From positions 27,881-50,972 of the forward strand of contig DJRF01000008.1 in the NCBI GenBank assembly GCA_002437725.1: 23,092 nt of DNA, in the 5' to 3' direction. Made by a program: the position numbers and the translations under genes. The stretch's first letter is position 1. Each line of letters begins with the position of its first letter. A model generated the notes under the pieces. The model ran no database searches and was not told where the DNA came from. It saw nothing but the letters and a program-made list of their open reading frames with translations. This document shows, in pieces, positions 14,875-21,527 of the stretch. The stretch comes from Treponema sp. UBA6367. GTDB lineage: Bacteria; Spirochaetota; Spirochaetia; Treponematales; Treponemataceae.

Positions 14875-14918
14875 TCAACATTCAGTTTGTTGAACTCACC
14901 TTGTTGATATGATAAAAT
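14875..14918 (+). promoter_or_regulatory. Promoter with overlapping operator, flavodoxin-fusion gene
   Basis: TTGAAC (14890-14895), 17 bp, TAAAAT (14913-14918). The inverted repeat TCAACA-N7-TGTTGA (14875-14893) covers the -35 box, and TTGTTGA recurs at 14901 inside the spacer. This is the layout of a repressor-controlled promoter. Confidence 0.5.
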
Positions 14919-14993
14919 TGTACACAGCATAAAAAAAATGACATTTACCACAATTTAATGACGTCAGCTTTATCTTGCTTACTGGAGAATTTT

Positions 14994-15905
14994 ATGACTA
15001 AATCTAGATTCAGAATAACAAAAAACTTTCTTATCTTTTGGACTCTTTTTATAGGAACAGGAGCAGTTGCGGGGGCACTTGCGATGTTGATTGATCCTTC
15101 TGGAAAATTCATGGGAATGGATGCGATGCTCCCCTACTTTCAAGTTTTGCCTTTTGCAGAAATTGTTTTTCAAAACTTCACTTTTTCTGGAATTGCGCTT
15201 TTGATTGTAAACGGAATTTCAAACTTAACTGCGGCAATTCTTCTGCTAAAAAAAAGAAAAGCAGGAATAATTCTAGGCGGAACTTTCGGAATCACGCTTA
15301 TGCTCTGGATTTGTATCCAGTTTTATATATTTCCGCCAAACTTTATGTCTACTATATATTTTATCTTTGGATTTTGTCAGGCTATAACAGCATATATGGC
15401 ATGGGTCTTTCAGAAACAAGAAACTTTTTCTGTAAACACTTGCGGCTACAAAAATATTGGAACTAATCCCAAAAGAATTGTAGTATATTTTTCCAGGATG
15501 GGATACGTAAAAAAGCAAGCCTACGAAGAAGCAGACCGCACAGGCGCTCAAATTTTTGAAATTAAATCAACAGAAAGAACTGAAGGAACGCTAGGATTTT
15601 GGTGGTGCGGCAGATTTGCAATGCATCGCTGGCCAATGCCAATCGAGCCAATTCCAATAGATTTTTCAACTTTTGAACACGTAACAATTTGTTCACCAAT
15701 TTGGGTTTTCGCGCTTGCCTCTCCTGTAAGAGAATTTTGCAAGAAATTTTCAGGAAAAATCCGGCAAGCAGACTACATTCTAGTTCATCACACTCGTGCA
15801 AAATACGAAAATGCAGCTCAAGAGATGGACTTTCTGCTCGGAATTAAACACACGAGTTTTAAAACGATTCAGTGCAAAATGGGAAAAATAAAAAATCTCC
15901 ATTGA
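14994..15905 (+). CDS. Membrane protein with C-terminal flavodoxin-like domain
   Basis: A 303-aa two-part protein. Residues about 1-140 contain four to five hydrophobic membrane segments (FLIFWTLFIGTGAVAGALAM; FSGIALLIVNGISNLTAAILLL; AGIILGGTFGITLMLWICIQF; TIYFIFGFCQAITAYMAWVF). Residues about 160-303 form a flavodoxin-like domain starting with RIVVYFSRMGYVKKQAYEEADRTGAQIFEI, with VTICSPIWVFALASPVREF as the second flavin loop. It probably binds FMN at the cytoplasmic face; the redox partner is unknown. I chose the ATG at 14994 for its GGAG 7 nt upstream, over one at 14958. The flavodoxin signature is somewhat divergent (SRMG in place of S-x-T-G), so it may be a redox sensor rather than an electron carrier. 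Confidence 0.75.
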   Translation: MTKSRFRITKNFLIFWTLFIGTGAVAGALAMLIDPSGKFMGMDAMLPYFQVLPFAEIVFQNFTFSGIALLIVNGISNLTAAILLLKKRKAGIILGGTFGITLMLWICIQFYIFPPNFMSTIYFIFGFCQAITAYMAWVFQKQETFSVNTCGYKNIGTNPKRIVVYFSRMGYVKKQAYEEADRTGAQIFEIKSTERTEGTLGFWWCGRFAMHRWPMPIEPIPIDFSTFEHVTICSPIWVFALASPVREFCKKFSGKIRQADYILVHHTRAKYENAAQEMDFLLGIKHTSFKTIQCKMGKIKNLH

Positions 15906-15932
15906 CTATACTAACCTTATTAGTTTAGTATA
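15902..15932 (+). promoter_or_regulatory. Promoter and palindrome upstream of the first GNAT gene
   Basis: TATACTAA (15907-15914) and TTAGTATA (15925-15932) form perfect 8-bp arms around 10 bp. TTGACT (15902-15907) and TAGTAT (spacer 18) give a plausible promoter that this palindrome overlaps, suggesting repressor control. Confidence 0.4.
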
Positions 15933-15954
15933 AACAAAAACTTTTGGAGATTTT

Positions 15955-16479
15955 ATGAAATTACCAGTCACAACCGACCGCCTGATTATCCGCAGATATG
16001 AAGAAAGAGATTTGGACGACCTTTACGAATATCTTAGCGATGAAGAAGTCGTGCGTTTTGAACCGTACAGCGCGCTCAGTTTTGAAGAAACAAAGAAAAA
16101 CCTTGAATGGCGGATTTCTTCTGATGAAATTTTTGCAATTGAGCTTAAATCTACCGGCAAAATGATTGGAAATGTCTTTCTTGGAAAACGCGAATGTGAA
16201 ACGCGGGAACTCGGCTACGTTCTGAACAAAAAATTCTGGAAAAACGGCTACGCTTTCGAGGCCTGCATCTCTATGTGCAAAAACGCATTTTCAAACGGCA
16301 CTCACAGAATCGAAGCGAACTGCGATCCACTGAACATCGCCTCCTGGAATCTTCTGGAACGGCTCGGCTTTGTCCGCGAAGGACATCTGCGCAAGGATAT
16401 TTACTTCCGCAAGGATAAAAACGGAAATCCAATCTGGAAAGACACTTATATTTACTCGAAATTGAACGAAAAACAATAA
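15955..16479 (+). CDS. GNAT N-acetyltransferase, RimJ/RimL-like
   Basis: A 174-aa acetyl-CoA-dependent acetyltransferase. TDRLIIRRYEERDLDDLYEYLSDEEVVRF is the typical opening of the RimJ/RimL (Acetyltransf_3) group. Further on, TGKMIGNVFLG, ELGYVLNKKFWKNGYAFEA (acetyl-CoA loop) and RIEANCDPLNIASWNLLERLGFVREGHLRKD complete the fold. The substrate (protein N-terminus, amino sugar or drug) cannot be told from sequence. TTTTGGAGATTTT places a ribosome site before the ATG. From here to about 17680 the codons are richer in G and C than in the nitrogen block. Confidence 0.88.
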   Translation: MKLPVTTDRLIIRRYEERDLDDLYEYLSDEEVVRFEPYSALSFEETKKNLEWRISSDEIFAIELKSTGKMIGNVFLGKRECETRELGYVLNKKFWKNGYAFEACISMCKNAFSNGTHRIEANCDPLNIASWNLLERLGFVREGHLRKDIYFRKDKNGNPIWKDTYIYSKLNEKQ

Positions 16480-16498
16480 AAAAAACTGTAATTTTCAC

Positions 16499-16527
16499 TT
16501 GAAAAACACATAAAATTCACATATATT
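16499..16527 (+). promoter_or_regulatory. Promoter of the toxin-antitoxin pair
   Basis: TTGAAA (16499-16504), 17 bp, TATATT (16522-16527). It is followed by ACAGGAGAAATT and the antitoxin ATG. Confidence 0.6.
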
Positions 16528-16562
16528 AAATTGTATAACACTGATTTTTTACAGGAGAAATT

Positions 16563-16829
16563 ATGGCAAACTTGACAATCACACTCGATGACCAGGACAA
16601 AAAAGACATCTCTTCATTCTGCGAGCAGGTCGGAATGACGGTTTCCGGGCTTTACAACGTTTTTACAAAACAAGTTCTCCGCGAAGGACGTATTCCGTTC
16701 GACATAGCCGTTGACCGCCCGAACCGCAAGACAATCAAGGCGATGAAAGAAGGCGACAGAATTGCGAACGACCCGAATGTGAAAGGATATAATAATGTTC
16801 ATGACTTGATGGAGGCTTTGTTAAAGTAA
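16563..16829 (+). CDS. Antitoxin, RelB/DinJ family
   Basis: An 88-aa antitoxin. ANLTITLDDQDKKDISSFCEQVGMTVSGLYNVFTKQVLREGRIPFDI is the ribbon-helix-helix N-terminal domain typical of DinJ/RelB, which binds its own operator. The C-terminal half (MKEGDRIANDPNVKGYNNVHDLMEALLK) is the expected toxin-wrapping tail. A strong AGGAG ribosome site is present. Its stop codon overlaps the toxin start (TAATG), giving coupled translation. Confidence 0.92.
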   Translation: MANLTITLDDQDKKDISSFCEQVGMTVSGLYNVFTKQVLREGRIPFDIAVDRPNRKTIKAMKEGDRIANDPNVKGYNNVHDLMEALLK

Positions 16830-17131
16830 TGGAATTTTCAAAAGAAAAAACAAAATACGAAGTAAAATTCACCTCTGCAATGAAAAAGGACATGAAAAAA
16901 GTTGAAAAGCGGCATTACGACTTAAGCCTTTTTGCAGAAATTGTCGGAAAACTTGCAAACGGACTGCCTCTCGATGAAAAATACTGCGACCACGCGCTTG
17001 AAGGAAACTGGAAAAATCACCGTGAATGTCACATAAAGCCGGACTGGCTTTTAATCTATCAGATAAAAAATGATGTGCTTATTCTTGAGCTTTCCCGCAC
17101 TGGAACCCACGCTGACTTGTTCAAAAAATAG
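16829..17131 (+). CDS. Toxin, YafQ-type mRNA interferase (RelE superfamily)
   Basis: A 100-aa ribosome-dependent endoribonuclease toxin. YEVKFTSAMKKDMKKVEKR, PLDEKYCDHALEGNWKNHRECHIKPDWLLIYQI and LELSRTGTHADLFKK match the YafQ group, including the histidines and aspartate around the active site and the conserved C-terminal TGTHADLF. In known pairs it cleaves translated mRNA when free of antitoxin. It overlaps the antitoxin stop codon. No terminator is visible directly after it. Confidence 0.93.
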   Translation: MEFSKEKTKYEVKFTSAMKKDMKKVEKRHYDLSLFAEIVGKLANGLPLDEKYCDHALEGNWKNHRECHIKPDWLLIYQIKNDVLILELSRTGTHADLFKK

Positions 17132-17180
17132 AACTTTTTTCCAGCCTGCTCATTTTTTTTCCGAAAACTTGCTGTAAATT

Positions 17181-17675
17181 TCACACTTCGCGGTAATACG
17201 GGCAGATGTCCTCAAAATGTCCGTCTTTCATTCTGAACCCGCCTTTTATTGTTCCAAGCTGAATAAAACCGAGCCTTTCGTACAAATGCCGCGCATGGAT
17301 GTTTGTTGCAACAACGGCGTTGAACTGCATAATCCTGAATCCTGCAATCCGGGCTTGGGCAAGGCAGTCTTTTACAAGAAGTTCTCCGATGTGAAGTCCG
17401 CGGCAGGCGGAACTTACGGCGTAGCTTGCGTTTGCGATGTGCGAACAGCGGCCGACATTGTTCGGGTGCAGAATGTAAAGACCGACGGTTTTTCCGCTTT
17501 CAGTTTCTTCGGCGACCGCGCAGTAAGTTTGGGAAGCAAAAAAATCCGCTCCGTTTTTTTCAGTCAAAGCTTCTTCCTGCGGAAAGGCGACTCCTTCCTC
17601 AACGACTCCATTCCAGATTCCGCACATTGCGGGAACGTCTTTTTCCGTGTATTTTCTGATTATTATTTTATTCAT
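17181..17675 (-). CDS. GNAT N-acetyltransferase
   Basis: A 164-aa acetyltransferase. IIIRKYTEKDVPAMCGIWNGVVEEG opens the fold; ASYAVSSACRGLHIGELLVKDCLAQA is the acetyl-CoA-binding motif A; FNAVVATNIHARHLYERLGFIQLGTIKGGFR is motif B, with the usual Y-E-R-L-G-F. The family is related to phosphinothricin-type and YhhY-like acetyltransferases, but the substrate is unknown. It converges on the toxin gene with 49 bp between stops. The ribosome site is weak (AGAG). Confidence 0.88.
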   Translation of the reverse strand: MNKIIIRKYTEKDVPAMCGIWNGVVEEGVAFPQEEALTEKNGADFFASQTYCAVAEETESGKTVGLYILHPNNVGRCSHIANASYAVSSACRGLHIGELLVKDCLAQARIAGFRIMQFNAVVATNIHARHLYERLGFIQLGTIKGGFRMKDGHFEDICPYYREV

Positions 17676-17763
17676 GATTTTTCTCTAGCAAGAAATTATA
17701 GCGAGCAAAAAAACTGGTGGCAAGATTGTATCCATATCTGTAAACAATTCGTAATATATTCGC

Positions 17764-17802
17764 CTTATAAGCAATTCGTTAAAAGTTCGCTTTGCTTATA
17801 GG
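17764..17802. repeat. Long inverted repeat at the element boundary
   Basis: TATAAGCAA (17766-17774) and TTGCTTATA (17792-17800) form perfect 9-bp arms around 17 bp, with CC and GG outside. It lies in a 373-bp gap without protein genes (17676-18048), left of the terminator and the tRNA-like sequence. It may be a recombinase, partition or regulator site. Confidence 0.35.
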
Positions 17803-17892
17803 TGCTCGGAACATTTTCAGTTTTAAGTGTTTCTGCACAAACTTAGGACTGAAAGTTTCGGGCAAGTTTATTTCTTTCACTTGCATAACAAA

Positions 17893-17925
17893 GACTTCCT
17901 CCAGTCCTTTGGAAGTCTTTTTTTT
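17893..17925 (+). terminator. Strong intrinsic terminator before the tRNA-like sequence
   Basis: GACTTCC and GGAAGTC pair around an 11-nt loop and are followed by nine or more T. No protein gene precedes it on the plus strand for over 700 bp, so it either ends a short RNA from the 17676-17890 gap or insulates the element. Confidence 0.7.
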
Positions 17926-17998
17926 TGGACTTTCCACACAGGCGGCTTGTTTGCATAGAAGTATGTAAGCAAGGCAGGTTCAAATCCTGCAAAGTCCA
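17926..17998 (+). ncRNA. tRNA-like sequence, non-canonical (possible att site or tRNA-like RNA)
   Basis: The ends pair over 8 bp (TGGACTTT / AAAGTCCA). A canonical T-arm (GCAGG-TTCAAAT-CCTGC) sits directly next to the 3' acceptor strand, and the overall length is that of a tRNA. The middle does not make a normal anticodon arm. The best fold is a single 12-bp stem, CTTGTTTGCATA / TATGTAAGCAAG, capped by GAAG, leaving a stemless D-loop-like segment. A forced cloverleaf gives a 3-bp D-stem and a 6- or 8-nt anticodon loop without U33. CCA is not encoded. It could be a decayed tRNA used as integration site, or a structured RNA with a tmRNA-like end. Confidence 0.5.
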
Positions 17999-18048
17999 TA
18001 GAATCTTTGATTCTTTTATAAACATTACAGCACAGTGAGGACTGGCAC

Positions 18049-18810
18049 ATGAAAGTAATTACATTCGCATTACAAAAAGGCGGCACTGGTAAAACCAGCG
18101 TATCAGTATCAACAGCTGTTGACCTGGCAGAAAAAAGAAACAGAGTTCTGCTCATTGACGGAGATCCGCAGGGCAACGCAACCACATGGCTTGGAGCTGA
18201 AGAAATTTCAAAAGAACTTGCAGACGTTCTGATGAAAAAATGCTCGGCTTCAGAAGCAATAATATCCACACAAGTAGACAACCTTAAACTTATTCCGACA
18301 GCATCGCTGGACTCAACGCTCAGGCTCTACTCAAAGACTCTTGCGACAGAACAGCCGTTCATCATAAAGCATCTTGTCAGGGAACTAAAAGACCAGTTTG
18401 ACTTCATCATTGTAGACACATCTCCGTCATTCGGCGCTTTAGAGGAAAGCTTCTTTCTTGCATCTGACGAGGCGATAACAGTGCTTAACATTGACGAATT
18501 CTCATCTGACGGACTCATCACATTCATGCAGAACATAGACAGGCTCAGAGACCGCTACGACACGGACAAGCCAAAAATGGACAAAATCGTTCTGAACTCA
18601 CGTGACATGAGACTTATACAGCAGGCGGACTATCTTGAAAAAATCAGGTCGGCAACAGACTCAAATCTTTACATAATTCCGGTGGATCAGGGATTCCGAA
18701 AAGCCCAGTCAGTCCACGTTCCGCTTCAGTTCCTTGACGGAGTGAAAAAAGAGACTCTGACAGTTATCTCAAAACTCGCTGATGACATCATCAGGGGAGA
18801 ATCTGTATGA
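18049..18810 (+). CDS. parA: ParA-family partition ATPase
   Basis: A 253-aa ATPase that moves or positions DNA together with ParB. The deviant Walker A box is KGGTGKTS (K10-S17), with LLIDGDPQGNAT (A') and FIIVDTSPSFG (Walker B) following. It lacks an N-terminal DNA-binding domain, so it is the short, chromosomal/type Ib-like form. The start has GTGAGGA about 8 nt upstream. It overlaps the next gene by ATGA and heads a run with parB that looks plasmid- or ICE-derived. A host chromosomal ParA is less likely given the neighbours. Confidence 0.93.
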   Translation: MKVITFALQKGGTGKTSVSVSTAVDLAEKRNRVLLIDGDPQGNATTWLGAEEISKELADVLMKKCSASEAIISTQVDNLKLIPTASLDSTLRLYSKTLATEQPFIIKHLVRELKDQFDFIIVDTSPSFGALEESFFLASDEAITVLNIDEFSSDGLITFMQNIDRLRDRYDTDKPKMDKIVLNSRDMRLIQQADYLEKIRSATDSNLYIIPVDQGFRKAQSVHVPLQFLDGVKKETLTVISKLADDIIRGESV

Positions 18811-19199
18811 CTTTTACAATGACCTTCAACGAGGGCGATTTTCTTGAGCAGATTGAAAATATCAAAAGAGACGAATCACTCTGCCTCATTACGAACAAGG
18901 AAAAAGCTTTTATCTCAAAGGAAAAATTAGAAGAAAAGGGTTTTGAGAACTACCACTTTTTTGAACTAGAAAACAACGAAACCTGCAATAAAGAATTTCT
19001 TGACCTTATAAGAACTATCTTTAGAACTCTATGCTTTACGATTGTCATAGACGGTGTTGACATCGGCAAAAAACCGATAAAAGACCAGCTGTTTAAATGG
19101 GTCTATGGTTATGCCAATACGTATGGTCTATTTCACATAATATGCAATATGTCATTGTATAGAAGTTTTCTCATGCAACTCACAGACGAAACGGAGTAG
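18807..19199 (+). CDS. Unknown protein between parA and parB
   Basis: A 130-aa protein, not recognised. It is soluble, acidic in its first half (NEGDFLEQIENIKRDE, ISKEKLEEKGFENYHFFELENN) and has a hydrophobic core near FRTLCFTIVIDGVDIGKKPIKD. Its ATG overlaps the parA stop (ATGA) and it ends 5 nt before parB, so it is made together with both. The place suggests an accessory partition or copy-control role, but no motif supports a specific function. Confidence 0.75.
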   Translation: MTFTMTFNEGDFLEQIENIKRDESLCLITNKEKAFISKEKLEEKGFENYHFFELENNETCNKEFLDLIRTIFRTLCFTIVIDGVDIGKKPIKDQLFKWVYGYANTYGLFHIICNMSLYRSFLMQLTDETE

Positions 19200-19204
19200 A
19201 AAAT

Positions 19205-20305
19205 ATGGCAAGTAAAAAGATTTCGTACAATGACCTGAAAAAAGAACAGGACAACAGCCAGCTGGCGGCAGCTTTTATGGCAGGAAAATCCGTAGTCTCA
19301 AGCAACACTGGCTTTGAGAAGGTCAAGATTGAGTCTATCAGGGATGACCCGAAAGGGGATTTTGTCGAGATATTTCCGTTCAATGAGAAGGCTGCAAAGG
19401 AAATTTCAGAGTCGATGATTGCAAAAGGCTACGACAAGACTCAGGTAATCCATCTGTGCAAGATAATGGAAGAACCAGACACCATGGAAAGCCCTATCAG
19501 GCTTGACGGAGCACACCGTGTCGCAGCCGCAAGAATGGCAGGAATAGAGGAAATTCCTGCATACATACATACGTTTGAGACAAGAACCGAAGCTCTGATT
19601 TATGCCTATGAGCTGCAGCTTCTGAGACGGAATCTTGAGCCATACCAGAAACTTGATGCGATGGAAAAGCTTGACCAGCTCAAAAATCCGGGAAAGAAAA
19701 TAGACGGAGAGCAGCCTACAGGAAAATCATCAGAAGAAATCGCAGGAGTTCTGGGAGTGTCCCCAAGAACAGCCGAAAGAATGAGAAACATCATCAACAA
19801 TGCGGATGAAGAAACTCTTGAAGCCGTAAAAAGCGGAGAAATGTCCATCTCTAAGGCTGACAAAATCACAAACGAGAAAAAGAAATACAAGAAAAACAAG
19901 TCCGACAACGACGACAACATTTCAGAGTCTCTTTCCACAAACGAGGGAACGCCCGCTGGACTGAACTTCAACCACTCGGACGGAATCGAGCGTCCGTCAT
20001 ATAGGCTTTCTCCTGAACAGGATTCCGAGCGGACAAGGGAGCGCAAAGCCGCTTATGAAGCCGGGCTGAAAAAAGGCAGCGACCTTGCTTATGAAATCTA
20101 CGACTTCATTCTGACTGAAATTGAGAGCGGAAAATCTGCCGAGGAAATCCGCAACGACAGCCATTTCGATGATTTCTCTGCGGCAAGAATCTACAGAGCT
20201 TTCAGTCTGGACGACGACGAGAATCAGGAAGAAGAACAGTCTGATTCAGAAAATGATGATTCAGATATTTCTGATTTTGATGATGTCTTTGAAGGAGATG
20301 AGTAA
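19205..20305 (+). CDS. parB: ParB-family DNA-binding protein
   Basis: A 366-aa protein. The ParB/Spo0J N-terminal (CTPase-type) domain is marked by IRLDGAHRVAAARMAG (98-113) and the LQLLRRNLEPYQKLDAMEKL region. A helix-turn-helix follows at about 174-195 (KSSEEIAGVLGVSPRTAERMRN). After a charged linker, a helical segment (ERTRERKAAYEAGLKKGSDLAYEIYDFILTEIESGK) may replace the usual dimer domain. The last 35 residues are almost all Asp, Glu and Ser. It probably centres on a parS-like site outside or within the element; I found no match to the chromosomal parS 16-mer by eye. It could instead be a ParB-like transcription factor. Confidence 0.9.
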   Translation: MASKKISYNDLKKEQDNSQLAAAFMAGKSVVSSNTGFEKVKIESIRDDPKGDFVEIFPFNEKAAKEISESMIAKGYDKTQVIHLCKIMEEPDTMESPIRLDGAHRVAAARMAGIEEIPAYIHTFETRTEALIYAYELQLLRRNLEPYQKLDAMEKLDQLKNPGKKIDGEQPTGKSSEEIAGVLGVSPRTAERMRNIINNADEETLEAVKSGEMSISKADKITNEKKKYKKNKSDNDDNISESLSTNEGTPAGLNFNHSDGIERPSYRLSPEQDSERTRERKAAYEAGLKKGSDLAYEIYDFILTEIESGKSAEEIRNDSHFDDFSAARIYRAFSLDDDENQEEEQSDSENDDSDISDFDDVFEGDE

Positions 20306-20307
20306 GT

Positions 20308-20649
20308 ATGGCAATAATATTTGAAGTAATCTTTGTAATAATTTTTTGTGCTATGTTTTTAGCGATGATGGTTACCTATGAACCTTTTGACCTATTTATT
20401 TTCATAGCACTTTTATGTTTCATAATTCTTAGCATCATTTTTGCAGCAAAATATAAACCATTAGAATCTTCTTCCTGCAAATACGAAATCACCGTTAATG
20501 AAAAATCATTCAAAGCTTCTGGCTTCAAGACAAAAACGGACGGCTCAATAGAGTTCACTGCTGATGACGGAACAATAATCCGTGCATCTGAATATGAGAT
20601 AAGAAAACTTTCAGGCTCTAATGATATTTCAGAAGGAGAGAACAAATGA
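20308..20649 (+). CDS. Small membrane protein, unknown
   Basis: A 113-aa protein with two N-terminal membrane segments (IIFEVIFVIIFCAMFLAMMV and FDLFIFIALLCFIILSIIFAA). A 65-residue soluble tail follows that looks beta-rich (YEITVNEKSFKASGFKTKTDGSIEFTADDGTIIRASEYEIRKLS). Not recognised. It starts 2 nt after parB with a GAAGGAGATGAG ribosome site inside the parB end, and overlaps the next gene by ATGA. Confidence 0.75.
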   Translation: MAIIFEVIFVIIFCAMFLAMMVTYEPFDLFIFIALLCFIILSIIFAAKYKPLESSSCKYEITVNEKSFKASGFKTKTDGSIEFTADDGTIIRASEYEIRKLSGSNDISEGENK

Positions 20650-20795
20650 TTAAGGCCTTTAATTCAATAAAAGAATTTCTTCTGGCAGTTTACCAGGTTA
20701 TGTTTGTTGATGCCAAGGAACGATATGAAATGACAGAATTCTACCTGGAAAAATGCCACCAGAGCGACAATGCAAGGAATACAACAACAAAATGA
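20646..20795 (+). CDS. Small unknown protein (49 aa)
   Basis: Starts MIKAFNSIKEFLLAVYQVMF and ends NARNTTTK. An amphipathic first half and a charged second half; not recognised. Supported by the overlapping ATGA junctions on both sides (with 20308-20649 and 20792-20983) and by AGAAGGAGAAC before its ATG. It is part of a coupled chain. Confidence 0.6.
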   Translation: MIKAFNSIKEFLLAVYQVMFVDAKERYEMTEFYLEKCHQSDNARNTTTK

Positions 20796-20983
20796 CCGCA
20801 GGACAGTTTGCAGATATTGTAGCCGAGATGAGGGCGGCGCAGAAAAGCTATTACCGGACACGCACGTATAAATCCCTTGAGAAGTCAAAGGAGCTCGAGA
20901 GAACCGTTGACGACATCATCGCAAAAAGAGAGGCAATGCAAAAAGAGAAACAGCTGAACCTGTTTGAGGAGAACAAGAAATGA
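20792..20983 (+). CDS. Small helical unknown protein (63 aa)
   Basis: Starts MTAGQFADIVAEMRAAQKSY and is lysine/glutamate-rich and helical to its end (KEKQLNLFEENKK). I chose the ATG at 20792 because it overlaps the previous stop (ATGA) and AAGGAA lies upstream; an open frame from 20753 lacks such support. Its C-terminal QLNLFEE tail resembles beta-clamp-binding motifs (Q-x2-L-F), which is suggestive only. Confidence 0.65.
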   Translation: MTAGQFADIVAEMRAAQKSYYRTRTYKSLEKSKELERTVDDIIAKREAMQKEKQLNLFEENKK

Positions 20984-21114
20984 AGCGGAAAACGGAGATT
21001 TTCACAACGGTCAAACTCATAGCAGCAACTATACTTGCGGCCATTGTGACAGTGTTATTAACACCAATTTTAACAACGAAAGTTTTATATCGTTTTTTTT
21101 TCAATATATTTTAA
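20980..21114 (+). CDS. Small single-pass membrane protein (44 aa)
   Basis: Starts MKRKTEIFTTVKLIAATILA, with one membrane span (LIAATILAAIVTVLLTPIL) and a positively charged N-terminus. GAGGAG lies about 9 nt before the ATG, which overlaps the previous stop (ATGA). Not recognised. Such tiny membrane proteins are common in conjugative elements and phages. Confidence 0.6.
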   Translation: MKRKTEIFTTVKLIAATILAAIVTVLLTPILTTKVLYRFFFNIF

Positions 21115-21283
21115 AGAAAAGAAGGAATTGGAAAATGCCCCGGATTACTGGGCAAAATTCGATGACATTTTGGAAAGAGCTTTTGAAGTTAAAATCTACA
21201 CGATAGAACGCTCAGAAGATTTGTCCAATCAGATTGAAAGAAAAAAGGAAACGGTAAATGACACAGATTCTAATAAACAATAA
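21115..21283 (+). pseudogene. Fragment of a metallopeptidase gene (paralogue of 21528-22325)
   Basis: The plus-strand frame ending at 21283 reads YWAKFDDILERAFEVKIYT, then IERSEDLSNQIE. It aligns with residues 92-121 of the intact protein downstream (21 of 30 identical). The N-terminal part with the HExxH motif is absent: just upstream the frame runs into the 44-aa gene and a stop. No start codon or ribosome site serves it. It is a remnant of a tandem duplication or a recombination scar. Confidence 0.75.
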
Positions 21284-21524
21284 CGGAATAGACCTGGAGG
21301 AAATCGAGAGAATGCAGAATGAAAAAGATGAAAACAGCAGAATATTTTTGAAATTCAATCCTTTAAAACTTAATCCAGCAAACTCAAAAACTGAACGTTT
21401 CAATCCGTTAGAAATATTTTTTGGCAAAAAAGTTTATGAAACAGGAATGAATCCGTCAGATTTCCTGGAAAATTCTGAATTTGTTCAAAAAGAGATAAAG
21501 AGAATATTTGAATCAGGAGACTAG
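21258..21524 (+). CDS. Unknown acidic protein (88 aa)
   Basis: Starts MTQILINNNGIDLEEIERMQ and ends FVQKEIKRIFESGD; no membrane segment and no recognised domain. AGGAAA lies 7 nt before the ATG. The gene begins inside the end of the metallopeptidase fragment and stops 3 nt before the intact metallopeptidase gene, so the two are probably co-translated. Confidence 0.65.
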   Translation: MTQILINNNGIDLEEIERMQNEKDENSRIFLKFNPLKLNPANSKTERFNPLEIFFGKKVYETGMNPSDFLENSEFVQKEIKRIFESGD

Positions 21525-21527
21525 CAA

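Noticed and set aside
17926..17998. A functional canonical tRNA
   Set aside because: No 7-nt anticodon loop with U33 can be formed, position 8 is C rather than U, the D-stem is 3 bp at most, and no CCA is encoded.
17843..18281. Open frames on the minus strand across the tRNA-like region and the start of parA
   Set aside because: They are antisense to parA and the tRNA-like sequence; such peptides are well-known spurious translations of tRNA-like DNA.
18049..20305. A parS site matching the chromosomal consensus near parA-parB
   Set aside because: No clear TGTTTCACGTGAAACA-like sequence was seen by eye in this stretch.
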